Shown: positions 8,741 through 17,899, numbered from the stretch's first letter. The stretch: 64,000 nt of DNA from Subdoligranulum variabile (GCA_003343905.1 QAKI01000016.1:62001-126000), one strand, 5' to 3'. The notes: a model not told the origin generated them from the sequence alone. Program-made: numbers and translations.

Positions 8741-10083
8741 TGCGCGCCTCCTTTCTGCAATACGACCCGCACCGTGGTGCCCTGCCCGACGGCGCTTTCG
8801 ATCACAAGATCGCTGCCATGGGCCGCCGCGATGCGCTTGCACAGCGCCAGCCCCAGCCCGCTGCCGCCCTGGCGGCGGGCGCGGGATTTATCCACCATAT
8901 AAAACGGCTCGGTGACGCGGGCGATCTCCTGCGCGGGGATGCCGCAGCCATGGTCGGCCACTTCCAGCGTGACCGTTTTCTCGCCCGGCAGGCAGCGCAC
9001 CTCGATGGGCGCGCCCCCGTCGCAGGCTTTGACGGCGTTCTGCACCAGATTGCACAGCAGGTCCAGCAGCAGGTCCGCGTCGCCATGCACCAGCCAGTGC
9101 CCCGCCGGGGTGTGCAGCACGGCCCCCGGGCAGGCCGCCCGCAGCCGGGGCCACAGGTCCGCCAGGTCCACATCGGTCAGTTCCAGTTCCTCGTCCCCCA
9201 GCGCCAGCAGGGCCAGCAGTTTCTGGCTCAGGGCTTCCAGGCGGCGGCTCTCGTGATAGATGGCCCCGGCGGCTTCGCGCTGTTCTTCGGGGTCGGTCTG
9301 CAGGGTCCGCAGCACGTCGGCGTAACCAAGGATGCTGGTCATCGGCGTTTTGAGTTCATGGGTGAACGCCCCCACGAAATCCTCCCGCCGCTGCACGTCG
9401 GCTTCCAGGTCCGCGATCTTTTCCTGCACGGCGTCGGCCATGCGGTCAAAGCTGTGGCTCACCTGCTCGATCTCGTCGCCGGTATGTAGGTCCGTGCGGC
9501 GGGCATAGTCGCCGTCCGCGATCCGGGCGCTGGCCGCCGTGAGCACCCGCAGCGGGCGGGTGACCTGCCGCGCCAGCAGCGCCGTGACCGCCGCCCCGGC
9601 CGCCAGGACCACCACTTCCAGCCCCAGAAAACGCCGCAGGCTGGCGTCGCGGTCGCGGTACAGGCTGGTCAGGTCAAAGCAGCTTACCAGATGCAGGTCC
9701 CCCTGCAGGTCGCTGCCGTACAACGAGAACACCGCCCCGTCCACGGCCACGGTGCGCATGGTGCCGTTGGCCAGCGGGGCGTCCAGCGGCGCCGCCAGCG
9801 TACTGTTCACCAGCGTGCCGCCCTTCCACAAAGCGGCGGACACCTGCTGCTTTGCCAGCAGTTCGGCCAGCACCGCCGCGTCCAGGTCCTCGCCCCGGCG
9901 CTGGCGGTCGATGATCTCGGTCTGCAGCAGGGTGCAGGCCTGCGCGTGGGCCGCGGCGTGGGATACGTTGGTGCGCTGCAACTGAACGCTGAAATCGCTG
10001 TACAGCAGGTAGCAGCCCCCTACGCCGAAGGACGCGCTGAGGACCAGCAGCAGCAAGCAGACAAGTTTTTGTGCGTAGCGCAT
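8737..10083 (-). CDS. Sensor histidine kinase, HAMP-HisKA-HATPase class
   Basis: 448 aa. TM1 is at about 9-28, an extracytoplasmic sensor of about 120 residues follows, and TM2 is at about 153-172. The HAMP region is at 173-225. The phosphoacceptor is H242 in FTHELKTP. The ATPase N box is NLVQNAVKAC, with G1 GCGIP and G2 GGSGLGLAL. It should phosphorylate the OmpR-type regulator encoded 3 nt upstream. AAAAAGGAG precedes the ATG. The tight coupling to the anchored protein and lipoproteins suggests an envelope signal; the ligand is unknown. Confidence 0.95.
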   Translation of the reverse strand: MRYAQKLVCLLLLVLSASFGVGGCYLLYSDFSVQLQRTNVSHAAAHAQACTLLQTEIIDRQRRGEDLDAAVLAELLAKQQVSAALWKGGTLVNSTLAAPLDAPLANGTMRTVAVDGAVFSLYGSDLQGDLHLVSCFDLTSLYRDRDASLRRFLGLEVVVLAAGAAVTALLARQVTRPLRVLTAASARIADGDYARRTDLHTGDEIEQVSHSFDRMADAVQEKIADLEADVQRREDFVGAFTHELKTPMTSILGYADVLRTLQTDPEEQREAAGAIYHESRRLEALSQKLLALLALGDEELELTDVDLADLWPRLRAACPGAVLHTPAGHWLVHGDADLLLDLLCNLVQNAVKACDGGAPIEVRCLPGEKTVTLEVADHGCGIPAQEIARVTEPFYMVDKSRARRQGGSGLGLALCKRIAAAHGSDLVIESAVGQGTTVRVVLQKGGAQ

Positions 10084-10086
10084 GGT

Positions 10087-10743
10087 TCACTCCTTTTTCA
10101 GGCGGTAGCCGATCCGGTAGACGGTCTCGATACGGTCATGCCAGTGCAGCTTGCGCCGCAGCCGCATGATGTGCAGGTCCAGCGTGCGGGTGTCGCTTTC
10201 GGCCAGGTCGCCGCCCCACACCCGCTCGTACAGGGTGTCACGGTAAAGCGCCGCGCCCCGGTTGCGCATGAGCTGTTCCAGCAGGCGGAATTCATAGGGC
10301 GTCAGGTCCACCGTCCGCCCGTTCTGGGTGACGGTATGTTCCCCGGCGTCCAGCACCACGTCGAACGCCTGCATGACGTTGCCGCGGCCCGCCCGCCGCA
10401 GCACCGATTCCACCCGCGCCAGCAGTTCTTCGATGACGAAGGGCTTGACGATGTAGTCGTCCGCGCCGCGGCGCAGCCCCTCGACCCGATCCTTCACGGC
10501 GCCCTTGGCTGTGATGAAGATCACCGGCACGCCCAGCGGGCGCAGGTAATCCAGCAGTTCGTACCCGTCCAGCCCCGGCAGCATGATGTCCAGCAGCGCC
10601 AGGTCGAAGGTCTGTTCCTCGATGCGGTCGGCCGCCGTGCCGCCGTCCTCCGCCACCGTGCAGTCATACCCGGCGCGGGTCAGGCTCATTTCGATCAGGC
10701 GGGCGATGCGGTGTTCATCCTCCACGATCAATACGCGTGTCAT
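10087..10743 (-). CDS. OmpR-family response regulator
   Basis: 218 aa. The receiver domain has an acidic pocket in VEDE, phosphoacceptor D52 (LLDIMLPG), T in FITAK and K in IVKPF. A winged-helix domain at about 125-218 ends in RIETVYRIGYRLKK. ATG 10743 is preferred over the in-frame ATG at 10752, because AAAGGA lies 9 nt before the former and abuts the latter. It is the first gene of a five-gene minus-strand operon (regulator, kinase, anchored protein, two lipoproteins), divergent from the GH3 gene. Confidence 0.95.
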   Translation of the reverse strand: MTRVLIVEDEHRIARLIEMSLTRAGYDCTVAEDGGTAADRIEEQTFDLALLDIMLPGLDGYELLDYLRPLGVPVIFITAKGAVKDRVEGLRRGADDYIVKPFVIEELLARVESVLRRAGRGNVMQAFDVVLDAGEHTVTQNGRTVDLTPYEFRLLEQLMRNRGAALYRDTLYERVWGGDLAESDTRTLDLHIMRLRRKLHWHDRIETVYRIGYRLKKE

Positions 10744-10833
10744 ATGTTCCATCCTTTCTATGCCTACAGGATACGCCTGTGTTGTATCGCAGTTGTTACA
10801 TCCGGCGTTGTAATTTTACACAATTTTCTTTAT

Positions 10834-10858
10834 TTTACCACAAAAAGCGTGGTATAAT
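10834..10858 (+). promoter_or_regulatory. GH3 promoter with an overlapping dyad
   Basis: An extended -10, TGGTATAAT (TATAAT at 10853-10858), is preceded by a weak -35 (TTTATT, 10829-10834, 18-nt spacer). ACCAC at 10838-10842 and GTGGT at 10848-10852 form an inverted repeat that ends at the -10, a plausible operator. Confidence 0.55.
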
Positions 10859-10896
10859 GTACCAAAACGCCTGAAATTGCAAAGGAGTTGCCATCC

Positions 10897-13167
10897 ATGA
10901 GCGTTACGATAGAAGAACTGGTACGATCCCTGACGCTGGAAGAAAAGGCCGGGCTGTGTTCCGGCCGGGATTTCTGGCGCACCAAAGCGGTGGAACGGCT
11001 GGGCATCCCGGCGATGATGATGTCCGACGGGCCGCACGGCCTGCGCGCGCAGAAGCCCGGCAGCACCGCCCCCGACGACAGCATCGAGGCGGTGTGCTTC
11101 CCCGCCGGGTGCGCGGCGGCCGCCAGCTTTGACCCCGCGCTGACCCGCCGCATGGGCGCGGCCCTGGGGCGCGAAGCCCGCGCCGCCGGGGTGCAGATGG
11201 TGCTGGGGCCCGCCATCAACATCAAGCGCAGCCCCCTGTGCGGCCGCAACTTTGAATATTACAGCGAGGACCCCTTCCTGGCCGGGGAACTGGCCGCCGC
11301 CTTCATCCAGGGCGTGCAGGGGGAGGGCGTGGCCGCCTGCCCCAAGCATTTTGCCGCCAACAGCCAGGAAACGCGCCGCCTTTCGGTAGACAGCCGCATG
11401 GACGAGCGCACCCTGCACGAGATCTACCTGCCCGCCTTTGAGACCGCCGTGCGGGAGGGCCGCCCCTGGTCGCTGATGTGCAGCTACAACCGCGTAAACG
11501 GCACCTATGCCAGCGAGAACCGGCTGCTGCTGACCGACATCCTGCGCGGCGAATGGGGCTTTGACGGGTTCACAGTGTCCGACTGGGGGGCCGTCAACGA
11601 CCGGGTGCGGGGCGTGGCCGCCGGGCTGGACCTGGAGATGCCGGGTTCCGGCGGCGTGAACGACGCGCGCCTGGTGGAAGCCGTGCGCAGCGGCGCGCTG
11701 GACGAAGCCGTACTGGACAAGGCCGTGGGGCGCATCCTGAACATCGTGCTGCGCACGGCCGACCTGGCGCGCACCCCCGCCGCCTGGGACCACGAGGCCG
11801 ACCACCGGCTGGTGGCCGATATGGCGAAGGAATGCGCCGTGCTGCTGCGCAACCTGGGCGCGCTGCCGCTGCGCAAAGGGCAGAAGGTCGCCTACATCGG
11901 CGCGTTCGCCCGGACGCCGCGCTACCAGGGCGGCGGGTCCAGCCATGTGAACACCCACGGGGCCGTGGGCGCGCTGGACGCCGCCCGCCGCAGCGGCCGC
12001 GACGTGACCTATGTGGAGGGCTTCCCCGCCGACCGCGACCAGCGGGACGAACAGGAGTTCCTGCGGGCGGTATCGGCCGCCGAAGCCGCCGACGTGGCCG
12101 TGATCTTTGCCGGGCTGCCGGAAATTTTTGAGAGCGAGGGCGCCGACCGCCGCCATATGCGGCTGCCGGACTGCCAGAACAACCTGATTGCCCGCGTGGC
12201 CGCCGTGCAGAAGAACACCGTGGTGGTGCTGCACACCGGCGCGCCGGTGGAATGCCCCTGGGCCGAGGATGTTTCGGCCGTGCTGTGCATGTACCTGGGC
12301 GGCGAGGGCGTGGGCGAAGCCGCCGACGCCCTGCTGTGGGGCGACGCCAACCCCTCCGGCCGCCTGCCGGAGACCTGGCCCCTGCGGCTGGAGGACACCC
12401 CCTGCTACCTGGACTACCCCGGCGACGGCGTGACCTCGGACTACCGCGAAGGCATCTTTGTGGGCTACCGCTGGTACGACGCCCGCCGGATGGCGGTGCG
12501 CTGGCCCTTCGGCCACGGGCTGAGCTACACGGGCTTCGTTTACCGCGACGCCGCGCTGGACGCCCCCACGCTGACCGAGGACGGCACGGTGACGCTGCGG
12601 GTACACATCCGCAACAGCGGTTCGGCGGCCGGCGCCGAGACCGTGCAGCTCTACGTCAGCGACGCCACCGGCGCGCCGGTGCCCGGCGGCCAGGCGCCCC
12701 AGGTGCTGCGCGGCATCCAGAAAGCCGTGCTGGCCCCCGGGCAGGAGTGCGAGGTCAGCTTTACGCTGACGGCCCGCGACCTGAGCCACTACGACGAGCG
12801 GCTGCACGGCTGGTACGCCGCGCCGGGGCGGTATGAACTGCGGCTGGGGCATTCCAGCCGGGACATCCGCGCCACGGTGCCGCTGCAGTTCGTGACCGAT
12901 CGCCGCCCGCCCCTGACCGTGGACGAGAACACCCCGCTGGGCATCCTGATGGCCGACCCGCGCACGGCGGCGCTGGTACAGAAGATGCTGAGCGACCACC
13001 CCCAGGGCATGGACAACGGCGGCGGCGACGGGCTGATGCCCCCCGACGCCATGGCCCAGATGCTGGACGCCATGCCGCTGCGCGCGCTGGCGAACTTTGG
13101 CGGGGCGGACACCGCAGCCGCGCTGCCCGCCATGCTGGACGCCCTGCGCGGCGCGCTGGCAGAATAA
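10897..13167 (+). CDS. Glycoside hydrolase family 3 (beta-glucosidase-like)
   Basis: 756 aa, cytoplasmic (no signal peptide). The N-terminal GH3 barrel has MMSDGPHGLR, the substrate-binding KHFAANSQE, and the nucleophile D229 in TVSDWGAV. The alpha/beta sandwich (about 300-510) contains GLPEIFESEGADR. A fibronectin-III-like domain at about 570-650 is followed by an Ala/Met-rich tail of about 100 residues. Family enzymes release terminal beta-linked glucose or related sugars; the exact substrate is not determined. ATG 10897 has AAAGGAG 9 nt upstream and is preferred over the TTG at 10888. It is monocistronic. Confidence 0.93.
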   Translation: MSVTIEELVRSLTLEEKAGLCSGRDFWRTKAVERLGIPAMMMSDGPHGLRAQKPGSTAPDDSIEAVCFPAGCAAAASFDPALTRRMGAALGREARAAGVQMVLGPAINIKRSPLCGRNFEYYSEDPFLAGELAAAFIQGVQGEGVAACPKHFAANSQETRRLSVDSRMDERTLHEIYLPAFETAVREGRPWSLMCSYNRVNGTYASENRLLLTDILRGEWGFDGFTVSDWGAVNDRVRGVAAGLDLEMPGSGGVNDARLVEAVRSGALDEAVLDKAVGRILNIVLRTADLARTPAAWDHEADHRLVADMAKECAVLLRNLGALPLRKGQKVAYIGAFARTPRYQGGGSSHVNTHGAVGALDAARRSGRDVTYVEGFPADRDQRDEQEFLRAVSAAEAADVAVIFAGLPEIFESEGADRRHMRLPDCQNNLIARVAAVQKNTVVVLHTGAPVECPWAEDVSAVLCMYLGGEGVGEAADALLWGDANPSGRLPETWPLRLEDTPCYLDYPGDGVTSDYREGIFVGYRWYDARRMAVRWPFGHGLSYTGFVYRDAALDAPTLTEDGTVTLRVHIRNSGSAAGAETVQLYVSDATGAPVPGGQAPQVLRGIQKAVLAPGQECEVSFTLTARDLSHYDERLHGWYAAPGRYELRLGHSSRDIRATVPLQFVTDRRPPLTVDENTPLGILMADPRTAALVQKMLSDHPQGMDNGGGDGLMPPDAMAQMLDAMPLRALANFGGADTAAALPAMLDALRGALAE

Positions 13168-13190
13168 ACTGCGATATACCCATACCAAAA

Positions 13191-13226
13191 GCGGCGGCGC
13201 CCGGAGTTTCCGGGCGCCGCCGCTTT
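13191..13226. terminator. Bidirectional terminator between the GH3 and tlpA-like genes
   Basis: A 14-bp GC stem (GCGGCGGCGCCCGG, AGTTT loop) has a T-rich tail on the plus strand and TTTT on the minus strand. It serves both convergent genes. Confidence 0.85.
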
Positions 13227-13243
13227 GCTGTATTTTTCTGTTG

Positions 13244-13888
13244 TCAGCCGCCGTTTTCCGGCAGGATCATGTCGATGCCGCGCTGCAGGGTCTCGGCGTC
13301 CAAAGCGCCCTGGCCCCAGGCCACCAGATTCCCCTCGGCATCCAGGAAGTAGGTGGTGGGCAGCGAGTAGACGCCGTAGGTCATGGCCGCGTCGGTGTCC
13401 AGGTCGAACAGCACCGGGAAGGTGTAGCCCTCCTGTTCCAGCAGTTCCTCGGCGCTGGCCTGGGTCTCGCGCCCGGTGGTCATGTTCACCATCAGGAACT
13501 GCAGGTCGGGGTATTCCTCATAGGCTTTCTGGAACTCCGGCATCTCGCTCTTGCAGGGGCCGCACCAACTGGCCCAGAAGTTCAGCACCAGCGGCTTGCC
13601 GAAGTAATCGCTGAGCTGCACGGCGTTGCCGTCGGCGTCATAGGCCGTAAAGTCCGGCGCGCGCCGGTCGTCGGCTTCGTCCTGCTGCGCGCTCTCCCCG
13701 GTCTGGGGGGCCGGGGTCCCGGTGGGCGCCGGGGCGGACGGGTCCGGCGTTGCCGCGGGCACAGGGGTCTGTTCCACGGCCAACTGTTCGGGCGCGTATT
13801 CGCCGCTCAGGCGGTCATACAAAAGCGCCGCGCCGCCCAGCAGCACCACAAAGGCCAGCGCCAGCAGCCAGATACTCTTTTTTCCCAT
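13244..13888 (-). CDS. TlpA/ResA-like membrane-anchored thioredoxin
   Basis: 214 aa. TM anchor at about 6-24, a Pro/Ala-rich linker to about 75, then a thioredoxin fold with WCGPC at 108-112 and a cis-Pro segment SLPTTYF. Proteins of this type reduce disulfides or sulfoxides outside the membrane and receive electrons from CcdA. That fits the ccdA-like gene 16 nt upstream in the same operon. GGGGAG precedes the ATG. No cytochrome c maturation genes are visible, so its client is unknown. Confidence 0.92.
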   Translation of the reverse strand: MGKKSIWLLALAFVVLLGGAALLYDRLSGEYAPEQLAVEQTPVPAATPDPSAPAPTGTPAPQTGESAQQDEADDRRAPDFTAYDADGNAVQLSDYFGKPLVLNFWASWCGPCKSEMPEFQKAYEEYPDLQFLMVNMTTGRETQASAEELLEQEGYTFPVLFDLDTDAAMTYGVYSLPTTYFLDAEGNLVAWGQGALDAETLQRGIDMILPENGG

Positions 13889-13904
13889 GGCGATCGCTCC
13901 CCTT

Positions 13905-14567
13905 TCAGCTCAAGAAGTTCAGCAGGCGGCCCATCAGGCCGGTGGCCATCAGCACGCCCACGAAGATCAGGAACACGCCGCTGACCGTGTTGATGACGGC
14001 ATAATGCCGCTTGACCCAGTCAAAGGCGGTCTTTAACCGGTCGATGAGCACGGCGCTGAGGACGAACGGCACGCCCAGCCCCAGCGAATAGACCAGCAGC
14101 ATGAGCATACCGGCCAGCACATGCCCCTGCTGGGACGCCATGGCCAGCGCCGAACCCAGGAAGGCCCCCACGCAGGGGGTCCAGCCCACGGCAAAGACCA
14201 TGCCGAACAGCAGCGCCGCGCCGAAGCCCATGCCGTCGGCCTTGACCGCGCGGCTGCTGCCCCGGAACAGCGTCAGCTTGATGACGCCCAGAAAGTTCAG
14301 GCCGAAGAAGATCACCACCGCGCCCGAGATCAGGTTGACGGCGGTGTGGTAGTGCTGCAGGAAGGCCCCCAGCGTGCCCGCCAGCGCCCCCATGAGCACG
14401 AACAGCACGGTGAAGCCGGTGACGAAGCCCGCCGCGCCGGTCAGGGTGCGGCGGGTGCTGCGCGTGCCGCCGCCCGCAAAGTACGAAAGATAGACCGGCA
14501 GCATCGGCAGCAGGCAGGGTGAGATGAAGGTGATGATACCTTCCAGAAATGCAATGAAATACGGCAT
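13905..14567 (-). CDS. ccdA: CcdA-family thiol-disulfide electron transporter
   Basis: 220 aa with six hydrophobic helices. The paired redox Cys are in ISPCLLPMLP (TM1) and GWTPCVGAF (TM4), the two half-repeats typical of CcdA. It should carry reducing equivalents from cytosolic thioredoxin across the membrane to the TlpA-like protein encoded next. CAGGAG lies 7 nt before ATG, and a promoter lies upstream. Confidence 0.93.
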   Translation of the reverse strand: MPYFIAFLEGIITFISPCLLPMLPVYLSYFAGGGTRSTRRTLTGAAGFVTGFTVLFVLMGALAGTLGAFLQHYHTAVNLISGAVVIFFGLNFLGVIKLTLFRGSSRAVKADGMGFGAALLFGMVFAVGWTPCVGAFLGSALAMASQQGHVLAGMLMLLVYSLGLGVPFVLSAVLIDRLKTAFDWVKRHYAVINTVSGVFLIFVGVLMATGLMGRLLNFLS

Positions 14568-14647
14568 GGGTCAACTCCTGTACTATGATTTTTTCGCAAG
14601 TTCCCTCGTCGGCGCGGCAGCCCGCACACGGGCCGCCGCGTTCCTTT

Positions 14648-14677
14648 ATCCTACCACAGACGGCCCCGCTCTGGCAA
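14648..14677 (-). promoter_or_regulatory. Probable promoter of the ccdA-tlpA operon
   Basis: On the minus strand TTGCCA, an 18-nt spacer and TAGGAT with an upstream TG (extended -10). Confidence 0.5.
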
Positions 14678-14777
14678 TGGGAAATTTGCCGCCGCCCGCC
14701 CCCGCTGCAAAAAACCGCGCCGCCCGCTCGTCTATATGGGCAAAGGAACTTTTCCCCCCACAGCAAGGAGCATTGCC

Positions 14778-15947
14778 ATGAAAATTTTACTGACGAGCGA
14801 CACCTGGGCCCCCACCGTCAACGGGGTGGTGACTTCGGCCATGACGCTGCGCGCCGCCCTGCAGGCCCGCGGGCACGAGGTCCGCGTGCTGACCCTGGCG
14901 GGCGGCCGCCATACCTGTGTCCGGGACGGCGTGACCTTCCTCGGCTCGCTGGACGCCGGGCTGGTCTACCCCGGCGCACGGCTGCGTGCCCCCGCGCTGG
15001 ACGGCGCGCTGCGCGAACTGGCCGCCTGGCAGCCCGATGTGGTCCATTCCCAGTGCGAGTTCAGCACCTTTGCCCCGGCGCGCCAGCTTGCCAAAGCCGC
15101 CCGCGCGCCGCTGGTGCACACCTACCACACCGTGTACGAGGACTACACCCACTACTTTTCCCCCAGTCGCCGCATGGGGCGCGGGCTGGCCGCGCTGTTC
15201 ACCCGGCACGTCTGCGCGCAGGCCGACGCCGTTATCGCGCCGACGCCCAAGATCCGGCGGCTGCTGGCCGGGTACGGCGTGCGCGTCCCGGTGGAGGTGA
15301 TCCCCACCGGGCTGGACCTGGAACGGCTGCGGCAGGCCCCCGACCCCGCCCTGCGGGATGCTTTGGGCCTGACCGGGCGCGGGCCGGTGTTTTTGTACCT
15401 GGGGCGGCTGGCGAAGGAAAAGAACATCCCGGAACTGATCGGCGCGCTGCCCCGCATCCCCCGCGGTACGCTGCTGATCGCGGGCGACGGCCCCGAACGC
15501 GCCGCCCTGCAGGCCCATGCCGAGGCGCTGGGGCTGGCGGATCGGGTGCGCTTTGCGGGCATGGTGCCGCCGGACGAGGTAGGCCGCTACTACGCGCTGG
15601 CCGACGCCTTTGTGAGTGCTTCCACCAGCGAGGCGCAGGGGCTGACCTATCTGGAAGCACTGGCCGCCGGGGTGCCGCTGCTGTGCCGGGACGACCCCTG
15701 TGTGCGCGGGTTCCTGGCCGCGGCCCCCTGCGGGTGGACCTACCGCACACCGGGGGAACTGGCCGCGCTGGCGGCCGCCCTGCCCTGCGGGGCCGAAGCT
15801 GCGCCCCTGCGCCGGGCCGCCCGGCAGGCCGCCGCCCCCTACAGCCGGGAACAGTTCGGCATGGCGGTGGAGGCGCTCTACCGCCGCCTGATTTTGCAGC
15901 GGGCCGTCGCGCCACTGCCTGCCGGAAGGCGGGTGATCCTGTGGTGA
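14778..15947 (+). CDS. GT4 glycosyltransferase, diacylglycerol glucosyltransferase-like
   Basis: 389 aa with a GT-B fold. The N-terminal Rossmann half starts MKILLTSDTWAPTVNGVV, a pattern seen in lipid glucosyltransferases of Firmicutes. HTYHTVYEDYTHY is in the acceptor side. The donor half has YLGRLAKEKN, GDGPERAAL and the EX7E motif in EAQGLTYLE. Together with the VTT-domain protein and the second GT4 it probably builds a membrane glycolipid anchor; this is inferred from family and context. AAGGAG lies 7 nt before ATG. It overlaps the next gene by a few bases. Confidence 0.85.
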   Translation: MKILLTSDTWAPTVNGVVTSAMTLRAALQARGHEVRVLTLAGGRHTCVRDGVTFLGSLDAGLVYPGARLRAPALDGALRELAAWQPDVVHSQCEFSTFAPARQLAKAARAPLVHTYHTVYEDYTHYFSPSRRMGRGLAALFTRHVCAQADAVIAPTPKIRRLLAGYGVRVPVEVIPTGLDLERLRQAPDPALRDALGLTGRGPVFLYLGRLAKEKNIPELIGALPRIPRGTLLIAGDGPERAALQAHAEALGLADRVRFAGMVPPDEVGRYYALADAFVSASTSEAQGLTYLEALAAGVPLLCRDDPCVRGFLAAAPCGWTYRTPGELAALAAALPCGAEAAPLRRAARQAAAPYSREQFGMAVEALYRRLILQRAVAPLPAGRRVILW

Positions 15948-16525
15948 AGCGACTGCATCAGGCGGCGTCGGTGCTGGGGCTGGCGCTGTGCTGCCTGCTG
16001 GCCCTGAGTTTCTGGCAGGCGGGCGTGTTCGATTCGCGCGAGGCGCTGGCCCGCTATTTGCAGCAGTTCGGCTGGGCCGGGCCCGCCGTGTTCGTGGCCT
16101 TTCAGGCCGTGCAGGTGGTGCTGCCCATTTTGCCCGGCGGGCTGGGGTGTCTGGCCGGGGTGGTGCTGTTCGGCCCGTGGCAGGGGTTCTGGTACAACTA
16201 CATCGGCATCTGTTTAGGGTCGCTGGCGGCCTTCGCCATCGCCCGCGCCTGCGGGCGGCCGCTGCTGGAAGCCATGTTTTCCCCGCAGCTTATTGAAAAA
16301 TACGACCGCTGGATGGGCAGCGGCCACCGCTTTGCCCGCTGGTTCGCCCTGCTGATCTTCCTGCCGGTGGCCCCGGACGACTATCTCTGTTTTCTGGCCG
16401 GGACCACCCGCATGGACTGGCGGCTGTACACGGCCATCATCCTGCTGTGCAAACCGACGTCCATCGCGCTGTACAGTCTGGGATTGACGGTGATCGCCCA
16501 GAACCTGCTGGGCCTTTGGAGGTGA
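15944..16525 (+). CDS. VTT/SNARE-associated (TVP38/DedA-like) membrane protein
   Basis: 193 aa, with about five hydrophobic segments. The conserved core reads LPILPGGLGCLAGVVLFG, then GICLGSLAAFAIAR and FLPVAPDDYLCFLAGTT, typical of the VTT family, whose members move or scramble lipids. The frame has no ATG start; GTG at 15944 overlaps the preceding stop (GTGA), with GGAAGG upstream inside the transferase gene. A second GTG at 15941 is also possible. It sits between two glycosyltransferases, so a link to glycolipid handling is plausible. Confidence 0.85.
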   Translation: MKRLHQAASVLGLALCCLLALSFWQAGVFDSREALARYLQQFGWAGPAVFVAFQAVQVVLPILPGGLGCLAGVVLFGPWQGFWYNYIGICLGSLAAFAIARACGRPLLEAMFSPQLIEKYDRWMGSGHRFARWFALLIFLPVAPDDYLCFLAGTTRMDWRLYTAIILLCKPTSIALYSLGLTVIAQNLLGLWR

Positions 16526-16529
16526 GCGT

Positions 16530-17573
16530 ATGTTTCGCGTACATATTTATACCGGGTCGCTGGCGCTGGTGGGGCGCAGCGGCGTGGGGCAGGCCGCCAA
16601 CCACCAGCTGCGCGCTCTGCGGGCGGCCGGGGCCCAGACAGTCACCCGCTGGCAGCCGGCCGCCGACGTGATCCACCTGAACACCGTGCTGCCCTGTTCG
16701 CTGCTGGCCGCACGGCGGGCGCGGCGGCGGGGCGTGCCGGTGGTGTGGTTCGGCCATTCCACCGAGGCGGACTTCCGCCACTCCTTCGTGGGTTCCGACC
16801 TGCTGGCGCCGCTGTTCCGGCGCTGGATCTGCCACTGTTATAATCAGGCCGACCTTGTGCTGACGCCCACGCCCTACTCGGCCCGCATCCTGCGCGGGTA
16901 CGGGCTGCGCCCCCCGGTGCAGGCGCTTTCCAACGGGGTGGACACCGCCTTTTTCGCCCCCAGCGCGCCGCACGGGGCGGCTTTCCGGCAGAAATACGGC
17001 CTGACCGCCGCCGACCGCGTGGTGGTCAGCGCGGGGCATTACATGCAGCGCAAGGGCATCCTGGATTTTATCGCGCTGGCGCGCAGTATGCCGCAGGTAC
17101 GCTTTTTCTGGTTCGGCTACACGCCGCCGTCGCTGGTGCCGCGCCCGGTGCGCCGGGCCATGGCCGGGGCCCCGGCCAACCCGTGCTTCCCCGGCTATGT
17201 GAGCCAGGAGGAACTGCGCAACGCCTACTGCGGCGCGGACGCCTTCGTGTTTTGCAGCCATGAGGAGACCGAGGGCATCGTGGTGCTGGAAGCCCTTGCC
17301 TGCGGCGTCCCGGTGCTGCTGCGGGACATCCCGGTATATAACGACTGGCTGCGCGACGGCGTGGAAGTCTACAAAGCCGCCGACACCGCCGCCCTGCGCA
17401 TCAAACTGGCGGCCCTGCTGGCCGGGCGGCTGCCCGATGTGACGGCCGCCGGGCGCGCCGTGGCCGAAGCCCGCGCCCTGCCGGTCATCGGGCGCGAACT
17501 GTGCCGCCTGTATGCCGGGCTGCCCGCGCCCCGCCGCCGGGGCGGCGTCCTTTTGCCCCGGCGCGCGCTGTGA
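16530..17573 (+). CDS. GT4 glycosyltransferase, second of the glycolipid operon
   Basis: 347 aa, GT-B. FGHSTEADFRHSFVG is in the acceptor half; LSNGVDTAFF and SAGHYMQRKG lead the donor half, and EETEGIVVLE is the EX7E site. It probably adds a second sugar to the lipid made by the first transferase. GGAGG overlaps the stop of the VTT gene 4 nt upstream, so the three genes are one operon. The bifunctional terminator at 17843 ends the transcript. Confidence 0.85.
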   Translation: MFRVHIYTGSLALVGRSGVGQAANHQLRALRAAGAQTVTRWQPAADVIHLNTVLPCSLLAARRARRRGVPVVWFGHSTEADFRHSFVGSDLLAPLFRRWICHCYNQADLVLTPTPYSARILRGYGLRPPVQALSNGVDTAFFAPSAPHGAAFRQKYGLTAADRVVVSAGHYMQRKGILDFIALARSMPQVRFFWFGYTPPSLVPRPVRRAMAGAPANPCFPGYVSQEELRNAYCGADAFVFCSHEETEGIVVLEALACGVPVLLRDIPVYNDWLRDGVEVYKAADTAALRIKLAALLAGRLPDVTAAGRAVAEARALPVIGRELCRLYAGLPAPRRRGGVLLPRRAL

Positions 17574-17842
17574 ACCGCCGGTCACAATTTTTTAACGGGA
17601 ACAGTACGGTTTGTTCAAAACTTTTTTATGCGGCGCACACATCTTGGCGCTATACTTCTTGATGTAAACAGCAGAACACGACACGGGCGGCGCCCGTACC
17701 ATTTTTTCCCACTGTGCCCCGGGCCATGCGAGGGCGGATGCCCGGCCCGCGGCCAGACCACCAATAAGGCTTCGTGCCATTATATAGAAAGCGGCCCGCC
17801 CTGCGCTGTGCAGGACGGGCCGCATCGGTTTGTACAGGCAAA

Positions 17843-17887
17843 ACAGGCGCAGGGCCGCGCAAACGGCCCCGCGCCTGTTGGTTTTTT
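17843..17887. terminator. Bidirectional terminator between the glycolipid and ATP synthase operons
   Basis: A long stem (AACAGGCGC.GGGCCG with its complement, loop CGCAAA) is followed by GGTTTTTT on the plus strand and TTTT on the minus strand. A second imperfect stem at 17791-17823 precedes it. The rest of the 17574-17899 gap shows no gene. Confidence 0.85.
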
Positions 17888-17899
17888 GGTATCGCACGC

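Noticed and set aside
10816..13188. A 790-codon minus-strand open frame over the GH3 gene
   Set aside because: The plus-strand frame carries complete GH3 motifs, a promoter and a ribosome site; the minus frame does not.
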